Source: an uncultured Buttiauxella sp.
GTDB lineage: Bacteria; Pseudomonadota; Gammaproteobacteria; Enterobacterales; Enterobacteriaceae
Direction: 5' to 3'
Assembly: GCA_946480445.1 (NCBI GenBank)
Contig: CAMLJN010000007.1
Coordinates: forward strand, 120,518-184,517
Length of the DNA stretch: 64,000 bases
Made by a program: the position numbers and the translations under genes. Positions 26,601 to 36,198 of the stretch are shown piece after piece; the stretch's first letter is position 1, and each line of letters starts with the position of its first letter. Under the pieces are notes generated by a model that saw only the letters and a program-made list of their open reading frames with translations, was not told where the DNA came from and searched no databases.

Positions 26601-29600
26601 TGACGTTGGTGGCCGTGGCGGTAAAGGCATGCGAGCCTTCGCTAAGGCTTCCCGTCGGGGTATAGCTCCAGTTTCCGCTACCGTCGGCGGTGGTGGTGCC
26701 CATCAACACGCCGTTGTTATAGACGCTGATGGTCGCGCCTGCCTGCGCTGTCCCGTTGATGGTTGGGGTGGCATCGTTAGTGCTCTGCCCGTTGCCCACC
26801 GTACCCGTTTGCGGATTGGTGTCGTCAACCACGCTGGAGATGGTCGGCACACCCGGTACGCCGGTAAGCGGTGCGGTAAAGCCTGCGGAGGCACCCACGT
26901 TGCCCGCGCTGTCCTGAGCAATAGCCAGCAGAGCCTGACCACTGGTTTGCGCAGGAGATAGCGTCACGCTGAAGCTGCCCGTGCCGTCCGCCGTTGCCGT
27001 ACCGAGGACGGTGCCGGTGCTGCTGGTGATAGTGACGGTGCTTCCCGCTTCGGCAGTCCCCGTCACGGTTGTACCTGTGCCGTTAACGGTCAAACCGGTT
27101 GGCGCACCCGGAGGTGTGGTATCGACCACGATAGCCGATGGCAGCGAGGTGGTGCTGGTGTTGCCCGCGCTATCCGTCGCGCTAACGGTAAACGAATGGC
27201 TGCCCTGGGTCAGCGGCACGGTTGGGGTATAGGTCCAGCTACCGCTGCCGTTGGCGGTTACGCTGGCCAACAGCGTGCCGTTATCGTAGATATTGACCGT
27301 CGCGCCAGCCTCTGCGGTGCCGTTCAACGTTGGCTGAGTATCGTTGGTCGGCAGACTGGTTATCGGGCCGGTGATGGTGCCGACATCATCAACGATGGAG
27401 GAGATGACCGGCTGCGTTGGTGCTGCGGTATCCACGACGACGGTGAAGCCAGCCGTTGGGCTACTTACGTTACCTGCCGCATCTGTCGCGGTAACGGTAA
27501 GCGTATGCGAGCCGCCGGTGAGCGGGGCTGTCGGCGTAAACGTCCAGTTACCGCCAGCGGGTACCGTCACGGTACCAATTGCCGTACTGCCGTCGTATAC
27601 CGTGATGGTGGTGCCCACTTCGGCTGTGCCGTTAAGAGTAGGACGCGCATCGTTTGTTATCTGCCCGTTGGTCAGCGGATTGTTAAACACCCCGCCTGCA
27701 ACGTCATCCACCACGCTGGTCAACAGCGGCGTGTCTGGCGCGATGCTGTCGATGTTCAGCGTGAAGTTACCGGAAACGGAGCCGAGGTTGCCCGCCGCAT
27801 CGGTGGAGGTTGCCGTAAAAACGTGCGCGCCTTCGCCGAGTGCCGTACCCGGCGTAAAGCTCCAGGTCCCTGCGCCGCTTGCGGTAACGGTGCCGATGAG
27901 CGTGCCGTTATCGAAGATGTTGACGGTCGAGTTAGCCTCTGCCGTGCCGCTCAGCGCAGGCTGTTTGTCGTTGGTGGTCTGTCCGCTGACCAGCGCGCCG
28001 GTGACCGGGCCAACATCGTCGAAGGCCTGAATAACAATCGGTGCGGTGGGGGCCTGGGTGTCGACAATAACGTTGAAAGGACCCGACGGCGGGCTGATAT
28101 TGCCAGCCGCGTCGCTGGAGGTGACCGTCAGCGCGTGGCTACCGTTGCTGAGTGCTGTGCCCGGCGTAAAGCTCCAGGCGCCGCTGCCGTTGGCCTGCGC
28201 GGTACCAATAATGCTGCCGTTATCATAAATGGTCACGGTGGCATTGGCTTCGGCAGTACCGGTGAGAGCCGGACGGCTATCGTCAGTGACCTGGCCGCTG
28301 GTCAGGTTACCGGTGATGCTCCCGGCGTCGTCGGCAACAAGGGTAATGGTCGGAGCAACAGGTGCGGTGGTATCAACAACAACGTTAAAGCTGCCGGAAG
28401 ACGCGCTGACGTTACCGGCGGTGTCCGTAGCAGTGACCGTCAACAGGTGCGATCCGGTGCCCAGTGGCGCGGTTGGCGTAAAGCTCCAGTTGCCGCCTGC
28501 GCCGACGGTTGTGGTGCCAAGTACGGTGCTGCCATCGTAAACCGTAATAGTGGAGCCTACTTCCCCTGTCCCGGTCAGGGCCGGACGGGTTTCATTCGTC
28601 GCCTGGCCGCTGGTGATTGGCCCGGTAGACGGCGCGGTATTGTCTGTGACGGTCACAATAGTCGGGGCGTTCGGCGCAACGGCATCGATCACGACGTTAA
28701 ACGACGAGGATGGGTTACTGACGTTACCTGCCACGTCCGTCGCGGTGACGGTCAGCGCATGGTTGCCCTGGCCGAGCGCAACGCCTGGCGTGTATGACCA
28801 GTTGCCGCTGCCATCAGCCACGGTTGTGCCGATGACCGTCCCGTTATCCAGCACGGTGACGGTCGCGCCAGCCTCGGCTTTTCCGCTCAGCGTTGGCAGC
28901 GAGTCTTTGGTTAGCTGGCCGTTGGTCAGCGGCGTGTCGGTGCCAATAATCGTCTGGTCATCCACGACCAGAGTGATTTGCGGCACTATCGGCGCCGTGG
29001 TATCCACGACCACATTGAAGCCAGCCGAAGGTGCGCTGACGTTGCCCGCCGCATCTGCTGCGGTAAGCGTTAAATTATGGCTGCCCTGGCCCAGAGGGGT
29101 TGGCGGTGTAAAGCTCCAGTTCCCCGTGCCGTCCACGACGGTTGTCCCGATAACCGTTCCGTTGTCCCTGATGGTCAGAACTGTATTGGCCTCTGCCGTC
29201 CCGCTGAGCGTCGGGGTGGTGTCGTTAGTCGGCTGGCCAGAAATGACCGGGACATTCACCGTGCCGTTATCATCAATCGCTCCGGTGACGACTGGTGCAC
29301 CTGGAGGGGTGGTGTCGACCCTGAGCTGGAAGCCATCTGCTGCCGGAGTCGTATTACCTGCGGCATCCGCAGCGCTAAAGGTCAGCGCGTGGTTGCCATC
29401 CGCCAGATTAGCCGGCGGGGTAAAGGTCCAGGTGCCTCCGGCATTGACGACGGCGGTACCAAGCAGAGTGCCGTTGTCAAAGATTGATACCGTGCTGCCC
29501 GCTTCGCCGGTGCCGTTGAAGGTCGGGCGAGGATCGTTGGTTTGCTGTCCGGTATCGACATTGCCGGTGCCGGGCGTGACATCGTCGACGACCGAAGTCA

Positions 29601-32600
29601 GAGCAGGTGCCGTTGGCGCGGTGATGTCGACGGTGAGGGTGAAATCAGGCGACATGCCGCTGGTTAAGCCACCGACAGTCTGGCTGACGGTAAAGCTGTG
29701 TGGTCCTTCGGAGAGGGCATTGGTAATCGGGTAAGACCAGGCTCCGGCGCCATCGGCGATGACGGTGGTCAGTAATACGCCATCCTGATAGATAGTCACC
29801 GTAGCCCCAGCTGCTGCCGTACCGGTAAGCGTTGGCGTGGTGTCGTCGGTGCTCTTGCCGTTGGTGAGCGGAGCGGTGATCGCGCCCACGTCATCCAGGG
29901 CATTGATAATGACTGGTGCTGGCGGCAACCCTGAGTCGGAACCGTTAAATCCTGCCGGATCACCCTGATTTCCCGCCCGATCCTGGGCTGTCGCTGTTAA
30001 TGCTTCTTCATGAGTTTGTGCTGGCGCAATCGTCACGGTAAATTGCCCCGTGCCGATTGCGACGCCCCTGCCGATTTCGTTGCCGAGCGCATCTTTAATA
30101 ATGACGGTGCTGTTAGGTTCGGCATTACCTTTGACGATGGTGCCGTCGATGGAGATGGTGATGTCGGTAGGCTCTGCGGGAGCGGTGGTATCAACCTTCA
30201 GCGTCACTGGTGCGGTTGGCCCAACCGAGTTGCCTGCCGCATCCGTAGCCCGAACGGTAAGCGTGTGGTCACCTTCTCCCAGCGCTGAGGTGGTAATGCT
30301 CCAGGTTCCGTCTGCGCCAACCACGACGCTGCCGAGCGGGATAGTCCCATCCAGGTCATAAACGGTAACGGTGCTGCCAACGGTCCCCGTACCGCTGAGG
30401 GTTGGGGTGGTGTCGTCGGTAAAGCTACCGTTTGCCAGCGGGGTCTGAATGACCCCAAAGTTATCGGTTATCTCTGTAATGACCGGCAGGGTAAGCGGCG
30501 TGCTGTCGACGGTCAGAGTAAAGCTGCCTGAAGCGCCGCTGGTATTCCCCGCCGGATCGGTTGCCGTAGCGGTCAGCGTCAGGGTGCCGTTTGGCAGCGG
30601 GGAGGTTGGCGTCAGGGTCCAGGTTCCGCCTGCACCGACCACCGCCGTACCGACAACCGTCGAGCCGTTGTACAGCGTGATGGTATCGCCCTGAACACCC
30701 GTACCGTGGAACACCGGCGTGCTGTCGTCGGTCACGCTTCCGTTGGTCAGCGGCAGTGTGACTGCGCCGACGTCATCGTCTGCGTTCAGAATGACGGGTG
30801 CATCCGGCGCGGTGGTGTCGATGTTGAAGATGATATTGCCGGAAGGCTGACTGCTGTTGCCCGCCGGATCTGTTTCGACCACATGAACGTTGTATTGCGC
30901 CTGCGGCAGCGGGGTAGCTGGTGTGAAGCTCCAGCTGCCGTCGGCGCGCACGGTGGTGGTACCCAGAGGATCCGATCCGTTGTAGACGGTAATGGTGTCG
31001 CCTGCGGTTCCCGTCCCGGTAAAGGTTGGCGTGGTGTCGTCAGTGCTGCCGTTGGCAGCTATGTTGCCAATCCCCGGCGCCTGGTCATCCACCACGATGG
31101 GAATCGCTGGCTGGACCGGCGGCGTGTTATCTACGGTCAGGTTAAAGCCCGGGGAAGGCTGGCCGACGTTGCCTGCGGGATCGGTCGCCACCGCTGTGAG
31201 GCTATGCGGTCCTTCCGACAGTACCGGCGTGGTAAATGTCCAGCTGCCGTCCGGCTGTACGGTAGCCGTGCCCAGCGAGTTGCCGTTATAGAAAATCTCC
31301 ACCTTCGCACCCGGCTCGCCTTTACCTGAGAGTTCTGGCTGGGTGGTCTGCGTGCTGCCGCCGCTGTTTAGCGTCGCAGGCTGGCCGCCAATATCTCCGG
31401 CCGCGGTGAGTATGGAAGGTGCCGATGGCGGCGTGAGGTCTACCGTCAGAGTAAAGCTGCCCGCCGGGCTGGCGTTGCCTGCGGAATCGGTCGCCACTGC
31501 GGTGAGCGTGTGCGGCCCTTCGCTCAGCGGCTGCGTTGGGGTAAATGTCCATGTTCCGCCCACAACCGTGGCGGTGCCAATGGCCGTGCCGTTGTCATAA
31601 ATGGTGATCGTTGAACCGGTGGTGCCCGAGCCGGTTATTTGCGGGCGGGTTTCATCGGTCGTTGAGCCGCTGACCAGCGGAGCCGTGATGCTCCCGGTGG
31701 TGTCAGTTACCGCAGTGAAAGCCGGTGTGCCTGGCGCGACGGTGTCGACGGTAATCGTCATGACGACCGAAGAGTCTGTGGTGTTGCCCGCCGCGTCTGA
31801 GGCTTTGACCGTGAAGTTATAGGTCGCATCCGGCAGCGGTGTGGAAGGGGTGTAGCTCCAGGTGCCTGAGGGACCAACAACCAGGGTGGTGACGATATCA
31901 GTGCCATTGTAGAGCGTGATCGAGGAGCCTGGCTCGCCGGTTCCGCTGATGGTTGGTGTGGCGTCGTTGGTAAAGCCATTGTTGGCCACCGGACCGGTAA
32001 GCGTTCCGACGTTATCACTCACAAGCGTAATGGCTGGCGTGAGTGGGGCTATGCTGTCGACGATGACATTGAATGAGGATTCCGCGCTGGTGTTACCTTT
32101 TCCGTCCGTTGCGGTGACGGTCAGATTATGGGAGCCCTGACTCAGCGCCGTGGTTGGCGTGTAGCTCCAGGTGCCGGAGCTATCGACGTTAATCGTGGTC
32201 AGCAGCGTGCCGTTGTCGTAGATCTTAACGGTGGACCCGGCTTCGGCGGTTCCCGAAATTGCAGGCTTGTCATCGTTGGTGGTCTGACCGCTGGTCAGAT
32301 TGCCGGTATTAAGATCGACATCATCAAACACCGCAGAGATAACGGGGGCGTTCGGCGCGGTGGTATCGGGCGCTTCAACCGGTGTTTGTGGGCCAACGTT
32401 ACCGGCATTATCTTTGGCGGATACTTCCAGGGTTTCGCCGTTAGTTTGCGGCGGCGTTATCGGCACGGTAAAGCTGCCGTCGGCCCCTGCTTTGGTTTCG
32501 CCCAGCACGTTGCCGTTACCGTCGGTGACCGTCACGGTGCTGCCAGCTTCAGCGTTGCCGGTGACCACCGAGCCTTCATCGTTAATTTTCACATCTGTAG

Positions 32601-35600
32601 GCGCATCCGGGGCCGTATTGTCCTGAGCGACAACGGAGGCATCAGGGCTGGTGTTTTGTGCCGCATCGGTTGCCGTGACCAGCAATGTTTCACCGTTGGT
32701 TTGCGGTGGGGCGAGCGGCGTGATGTCAAATTTACCGTCGTTACCTGCGGTGCCGGTACCGAGAATATTTCCTTGTCCATCCTTAATGGTTACCGTGCTG
32801 CCCGCTTCGGCTGTGCCGGTGACGTGCAGACCGTCAGCTGAAACCAACAGACCGGTTGGCGCAGACGGCGGCGTATGATCTTCGGCAACCACGGAAGCAT
32901 TCGGGCTTTTGTTACCGGCGGCGTCGGTGGCGGTAGCCCCCAGCGTTTCCCCGTTAAGCTGTGCAGGGGTAATGGTGACGGTGAATTTGCCGTCCTGGCC
33001 TGCGGTCGCGCTGCCGATTGGATTCCCGTTGCTGTCGGTAATGGTCACCGTGCTGCCTGCTTCCGCCGTCCCGGTCACGGTCTTACCGTCTGCCGAAACA
33101 TCAAGATCGCCTGGCGCTGATGGGACCAGCGTATCGACAGTGACTGTAAATCCGGGCGAAGTGGCGCTGGTGCCATTGAGGTTGGTTGCCGTCAGGGTGA
33201 AGACATGCTGGCCTTCCGGTAAAGGTGACAGCGGAGTGAAGGTCCAGTGGCCGGTGCCGTCCACGAGTGTGGTACCCAGAAGTATGCCGTTGTTGTAGAC
33301 GGTCACCGTGCTGCCAATTTCACCCGTACCGCTGAGCGTTGGCGTGCTGTCGTTAGTGTTCTGGCCGTTATTCAGCGTGCCGGTGGACGGATCAACATCG
33401 TCAGTTACCGTCTCCAGCACCGGTACGGCAGGGAATTGTGAGTTAGAGGCGGTAAAGCCTGTATCAGGGCCGGGGTTACCGGCTGCGTCCTGGACGTGCG
33501 CTGTCAGCGACTCGCCGTGCGTCTGCGCAGGTGAAAGCGTTATCGTGAATTTACCATCAGGTCCTGCCACTACCGGCGCGCCCAGCAATACGTTACCCGG
33601 GCCGGTAATGGAAACTATGCTGCCCGGTTCGGCTGTACCCGACACGGTTGAACCATTCTCGCTGACCGAGGTGATTGTGACGGCCGGTGGCGGTGTGGTA
33701 TCGACGGTAAAGGTTGGGCCGCTGACAATCGGACTCAGGTTGCCAGCAGGGTCAGTTTGCTGCACGGACAGAGTGTGTTGCCCTTCACCAAGAGGCGTGG
33801 TGGGAGTAATGCTCCAGGTTCCGTTGCTGCCGACCGTGGTGGTGCCAATTTTTACCCCATTATCAAAGAGAGTGATGGTATCGCCCGCTTCACCTGTACC
33901 ACTCAGCGTCGGCTTAGCATCATCCGTTACGCCATTATTCGTTATGGGTCCGGTAATGCTGCCTGTATCGTCCACAAGACCGTTAATCACCGCAGCGCCA
34001 GGAGCGGTATGATCGGGAGCGAGAACTGTGCTCTGGCCGCCGGTGTTGCCGGCCGGGTCTGTAGCAGCAGCGCCGAGCGTTTCTCCGTTGAGCTGCGGTG
34101 GCGTGATGGTGACGGTGAATTTGCCGTCAGAGCCAGCGGTTGCGCTGCCGATTGGGTTGCCGTTGCTGTCGGTAATGGTCACCGTGCTGCCCGCTTCCGC
34201 CGTCCCGGTCACCGTCTTGCCGTCATCGGATACGCTAAGGTTGCCGGGTGCTCCCGGCGCCACGGTATCAACAGTGACCGTAAAGCCGGGCGAGAGGGGG
34301 CTGGTGCCCTGGCTGCCGGTGGCGGTAAAGGTGAATATGTGTTGACCCTCGGTCAGCGGCTGCGAAGGCGTAAATGTCCAGTGGCCGGTGCCGTCAGTGG
34401 TGGTTGTGCCCAGAACAGTGCCGTTGTTATAGATGGTTATCTGGCTGCCGGGTTCAGCGGTCCCGTTCAGGGTTGGTTTGCTGTCGTCGGTACTCTGACC
34501 ATTTTTTAACGCACCGGTCGAAGGGCCGACATCGTCAGTTATCGAGGTCAGGACCGGGACGGCTGTCGTTTGCGAAGTGGGGGCGAGGAAGTTCGTATCA
34601 GGGCCGTTATTACCAGCGGCATCCTGAATATGGGCTGACAAGGTTTCGCCGTGTGTCTGTGCGGGGCTAAGCGTCAGGGTAAACTGACCGTTCGCACCGA
34701 CGGTCACCGGGCCGCCCAGCACAACCCCGCCTGCGCCATAAATCGTCACAAAAGCGCCGGGTTCAGCGGTGCCGGAAACGGTCGTGCCGTTCGCGCTTAC
34801 GCTGGTAATTTTCGCCGCCTCTGGCGGGGTGAGATCAACCGTAAACGCCGGGCCTGCGGTAGAGGAGCTCAGGTTTCCCGCCGGGTCGACCTGCTTTATT
34901 GAGATAGAGTGGCTACCTTCGCTAAGCGGCTGGGTAGGGGTAAAGCTCCATTTTCCGTCGTTGCCAACGGTAACCTCGCCAACCTGCACGCCTTTATCGA
35001 AGATAAGCACGGTATTACCGGCCTCTCCGCTACCGCTAAGGGTTGGTTTCGTATCGTCCGTAGATGCACCGCTTTTTATTATGCCGGTATAAAGACCGAC
35101 GTTATCTGTCAGCGGCGACAGGGCTGGTGCATCAGGAGCAACGGTATCCACGGTGACCGTATAGCCTGGAGAGTGAGCGCTTTCGCCTTTGGCATTGGTG
35201 GTCGTAACGCTAAATTCATGAGAGCCATCGGCCAGGGCCTTACCTGGCGTATAGCTCCAGAAGCCATCAGAGCCGACCACTACTTTACCGATCTCGACGC
35301 CATTATCGTAAATATGCACCGTTGAGCCAGCCTTGCCTTTGCCCTGCAACGTCGGTGTATTGTCATTGGTGGCATGATTCTTCAGGACGTTACCGACGGT
35401 GGGTATGACGTTATCGACCACGTTGGTGAGCGTCGGGGCGTCCGGCAGAGGAATGTTCGGCGCGATTACTGTACTGGAAGGACCGTTATTGCCTGCCGGA
35501 TCGGTGGCGTGTGCTGTCAGATGTTCGCCGCTGATTTGCGGATCTTTAAGAGGGACGGAGAAATGGCCATCGTTTCCGGCGGTGCCGGTGCCGATAACAT

Positions 35601-36198
35601 TTCCATTGCCGTCGGTAATAGTAACCTTGCTGCCAGGCTCAGCTGATCCGGTAACGGTTTTACCGTCGGCGGAGACATTTAAATCTGTCGGTGCGGCTGG
35701 CGGTGTTTTATCTCCACCCGGAGGGGTTGGTGTACCCGGGTCACCCCCGTTGTTCGAGTTATCATCGCCACCACCACCACCACTGTTTGCTGCAGCAATG
35801 CCAATTCCCCCGGCAACCGCTAAGCCGCCTAACACCCAGGGCCAGACGGCACCGCCGCTTTCATGACTGCCCGTCGCCGCCATCAGCTCGTCAATGTTCT
35901 CGATTTGTTCGAAGTGAAAGCCTGCTTCGGTATCCTGCACCCACCACAAAACACCATCCTGGCCTTCAAGCACCAGCTGATTACCGCCCTGATCGGTGAA
36001 GGCGTAGAAGTTTTTTACCGTTATGACTTCACCGTCACGCAGGGTAATGACCATATCCTGGTCTGTGCGCGTGATGCTTGCGATATCACTTCGTTCGGCT
36101 TTGAGTTCCACAATGGAGGGGGAATTTAGCGTAATCTCAGAAGCTTCAACTTTATTCGTTACGCCGGTTAATTTTGAGATGATGGATATTGAAGGCAT
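23626..36198 (-). CDS. bapA: Giant BapA-like biofilm adhesin with 32 Ig-like repeats
   Basis: The 4190-residue product has a BapA-type N-terminal domain (1-110), a hydrophobic segment (about 117-138, WPWVLGGLAVAGGIGIAAAN), a Gly/Asp linker (139-166), Ig-like repeats (168 to about 3295) and a C-terminal region with three VCBS-like units (GQYGTL, GQYGTL, GHYGTL near their centres) and a type I secretion tail ending VQQNHIVT. I count 22 long repeats (PTLSGTGEAGSTV-type) and 10 short ones (VTGTAEAGSTVTI-type). The C-terminal signal directs export through the three proteins encoded downstream. It should act in surface attachment and biofilm. Salmonella BapA is somewhat shorter. Start ATG 36198 has GGAG eight bases upstream; ATG 36207 lies on that site. 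Confidence 0.93.
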   Translation of the reverse strand: MPSISIISKLTGVTNKVEASEITLNSPSIVELKAERSDIASITRTDQDMVITLRDGEVITVKNFYAFTDQGGNQLVLEGQDGVLWWVQDTEAGFHFEQIENIDELMAATGSHESGGAVWPWVLGGLAVAGGIGIAAANSGGGGGDDNSNNGGDPGTPTPPGGDKTPPAAPTDLNVSADGKTVTGSAEPGSKVTITDGNGNVIGTGTAGNDGHFSVPLKDPQISGEHLTAHATDPAGNNGPSSTVIAPNIPLPDAPTLTNVVDNVIPTVGNVLKNHATNDNTPTLQGKGKAGSTVHIYDNGVEIGKVVVGSDGFWSYTPGKALADGSHEFSVTTTNAKGESAHSPGYTVTVDTVAPDAPALSPLTDNVGLYTGIIKSGASTDDTKPTLSGSGEAGNTVLIFDKGVQVGEVTVGNDGKWSFTPTQPLSEGSHSISIKQVDPAGNLSSSTAGPAFTVDLTPPEAAKITSVSANGTTVSGTAEPGAFVTIYGAGGVVLGGPVTVGANGQFTLTLSPAQTHGETLSAHIQDAAGNNGPDTNFLAPTSQTTAVPVLTSITDDVGPSTGALKNGQSTDDSKPTLNGTAEPGSQITIYNNGTVLGTTTTDGTGHWTFTPSQPLTEGQHIFTFTATGSQGTSPLSPGFTVTVDTVAPGAPGNLSVSDDGKTVTGTAEAGSTVTITDSNGNPIGSATAGSDGKFTVTITPPQLNGETLGAAATDPAGNTGGQSTVLAPDHTAPGAAVINGLVDDTGSITGPITNNGVTDDAKPTLSGTGEAGDTITLFDNGVKIGTTTVGSNGTWSITPTTPLGEGQHTLSVQQTDPAGNLSPIVSGPTFTVDTTPPPAVTITSVSENGSTVSGTAEPGSIVSITGPGNVLLGAPVVAGPDGKFTITLSPAQTHGESLTAHVQDAAGNPGPDTGFTASNSQFPAVPVLETVTDDVDPSTGTLNNGQNTNDSTPTLSGTGEIGSTVTVYNNGILLGTTLVDGTGHWTFTPLSPLPEGQHVFTLTATNLNGTSATSPGFTVTVDTLVPSAPGDLDVSADGKTVTGTAEAGSTVTITDSNGNPIGSATAGQDGKFTVTITPAQLNGETLGATATDAAGNKSPNASVVAEDHTPPSAPTGLLVSADGLHVTGTAEAGSTVTIKDGQGNILGTGTAGNDGKFDITPLAPPQTNGETLLVTATDAAQNTSPDASVVAQDNTAPDAPTDVKINDEGSVVTGNAEAGSTVTVTDGNGNVLGETKAGADGSFTVPITPPQTNGETLEVSAKDNAGNVGPQTPVEAPDTTAPNAPVISAVFDDVDLNTGNLTSGQTTNDDKPAISGTAEAGSTVKIYDNGTLLTTINVDSSGTWSYTPTTALSQGSHNLTVTATDGKGNTSAESSFNVIVDSIAPLTPAITLVSDNVGTLTGPVANNGFTNDATPTISGTGEPGSSITLYNGTDIVTTLVVGPSGTWSYTPSTPLPDATYNFTVKASDAAGNTTDSSVVMTITVDTVAPGTPAFTAVTDTTGSITAPLVSGSTTDETRPQITGSGTTGSTITIYDNGTAIGTATVVGGTWTFTPTQPLSEGPHTLTAVATDSAGNASPAGSFTLTVDLTPPSAPSILTAAGDIGGQPATLNSGGSTQTTQPELSGKGEPGAKVEIFYNGNSLGTATVQPDGSWTFTTPVLSEGPHSLTAVATDPAGNVGQPSPGFNLTVDNTPPVQPAIPIVVDDQAPGIGNIAANGSTDDTTPTFTGTGTAGDTITVYNGSDPLGTTTVRADGSWSFTPATPLPQAQYNVHVVETDPAGNSSQPSGNIIFNIDTTAPDAPVILNADDDVGAVTLPLTNGSVTDDSTPVFHGTGVQGDTITLYNGSTVVGTAVVGAGGTWTLTPTSPLPNGTLTLTATATDPAGNTSGASGSFTLTVDSTPLTLPVITEITDNFGVIQTPLANGSFTDDTTPTLSGTGTVGSTVTVYDLDGTIPLGSVVVGADGTWSITTSALGEGDHTLTVRATDAAGNSVGPTAPVTLKVDTTAPAEPTDITISIDGTIVKGNAEPNSTVIIKDALGNEIGRGVAIGTGQFTVTIAPAQTHEEALTATAQDRAGNQGDPAGFNGSDSGLPPAPVIINALDDVGAITAPLTNGKSTDDTTPTLTGTAAAGATVTIYQDGVLLTTVIADGAGAWSYPITNALSEGPHSFTVSQTVGGLTSGMSPDFTLTVDITAPTAPALTSVVDDVTPGTGNVDTGQQTNDPRPTFNGTGEAGSTVSIFDNGTLLGTAVVNAGGTWTFTPPANLADGNHALTFSAADAAGNTTPAADGFQLRVDTTPPGAPVVTGAIDDNGTVNVPVISGQPTNDTTPTLSGTAEANTVLTIRDNGTVIGTTVVDGTGNWSFTPPTPLGQGSHNLTLTAADAAGNVSAPSAGFNVVVDTTAPIVPQITLVVDDQTIIGTDTPLTNGQLTKDSLPTLSGKAEAGATVTVLDNGTVIGTTVADGSGNWSYTPGVALGQGNHALTVTATDVAGNVSNPSSSFNVVIDAVAPNAPTIVTVTDNTAPSTGPITSGQATNETRPALTGTGEVGSTITVYDGSTVLGTTTVGAGGNWSFTPTAPLGTGSHLLTVTATDTAGNVSASSGSFNVVVDTTAPVAPTITLVADDAGSITGNLTSGQVTDDSRPALTGTAEANATVTIYDNGSIIGTAQANGSGAWSFTPGTALSNGSHALTVTSSDAAGNISPPSGPFNVIVDTQAPTAPIVIQAFDDVGPVTGALVSGQTTNDKQPALSGTAEANSTVNIFDNGTLIGTVTASGAGTWSFTPGTALGEGAHVFTATSTDAAGNLGSVSGNFTLNIDSIAPDTPLLTSVVDDVAGGVFNNPLTNGQITNDARPTLNGTAEVGTTITVYDGSTAIGTVTVPAGGNWTFTPTAPLTGGSHTLTVTATDAAGNVSSPTAGFTVVVDTAAPTQPVISSIVDDVGTITGPITSLPTNDTQPTLNGTAEAGATVNIYDNGTLLASVTANGSGSWTYTPTVPLTQGSHSFTVSATDSAGNTSTTSLPSAIVVDTTPPGAPTGLTVNGTGTTVTGTAEAGSTVTITSSTGTVLGTATADGTGSFSVTLSPAQTSGQALLAIAQDSAGNVGASAGFTAPLTGVPGVPTISSVVDDTNPQTGTVGNGQSTNDATPTINGTAQAGATISVYNNGVLMGTTTADGSGNWSYTPTGSLSEGSHAFTATATNVNGTGSPSAAATVIVDTIAPTIPTAIVSADGTTVTGTAEANSTVTITLPGGTTVTATADASGVYSVGLPTRQIDGETLSVQASDAAGNTSPTLSVTAPDLPLAAGNNVVDLALTTDAQTTSANYSDYGLLLVGALGNVASVLGNDTAQVGFTIADGGTGNITINAAATGIVLSLLNTLEVAIQKYDSATGTWSTIIDSSLPQFANLLTLGSSGVTLNLTGLGGGDYRVLSYNTSLLATGSLTSLDVSVVQTTAGTITSGTTHPGNVITDIDPNGGQDVAPAGTVVSSVTNAQGVVTQVGAGGADIQGQYGTLHINQDGSYLYTLTNTSASVLGRTENFTYTITQGGASSSAQLVVTLGSGAPASTVTATDNTADLIYSTDVEAVNHGASQQNGFSVIGIALGNVLNLDVLADMSNPIIFDVEEGSTRTMTLQANVGGVALLSTFDLYIYKFNDVTQKFEQYKVEKTWLTAPLLGGASEQLTLTLPGGEYLFLLNNASGITVLTGYTLNILQDHTYAVDSITATTTGNVMQDDIAPAGSHVTQVNGVSVASSGTTVINGQYGTLTIDANGNYTYKLNSGLGADSIKTPDSFVYTVKAPNGDTGTASLNVTATPRAVDAIDDTSSLMAITTAQNTAAYSDTSVGTASWTSALLVGTSGNGSGTFVVDNNAVLHNPVLHFAIASLLPLGGVGVTWTLSDGAGVVRSVSFSGAALLGGVANVDLSGMDLHSGTWTLSYTGTTGPLGVGNITITPSVTGTTIDLDSYSTLAGSTVHGNLYDGSDAAGAVDQLGSVHTLLTVTGYNGSTATLNPVTDSAATATIQGHYGTLVMGLDGSYTYTLNSGISPASITSKETFTYTLNDQNGHTDSATLTINMNPQFVSTAQSDVISGSVYGDTLVYHLLNSSNATGGNAADTWNNFSLTQGDKIDVHDLLTGWNGQSSTLGNYLNVTTSGNNTVISIDRDGTGATYNSTTLVTLENTHTTLDELVQQNHIVT

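Noticed and set aside
27196..29734. Long open frames on the plus strand inside the adhesin gene (up to about 530 codons)
   Set aside because: They lie antisense to the repeat array; their length follows from the periodic, GC-rich codon pattern of the repeats and no product is recognisable.
24000..35700. Regular spaced DNA repeats that might suggest a CRISPR-like or tandem array
   Set aside because: The period of about 300 bases matches coding Ig-like repeats in one continuous frame; no short identical repeats with unique spacers.
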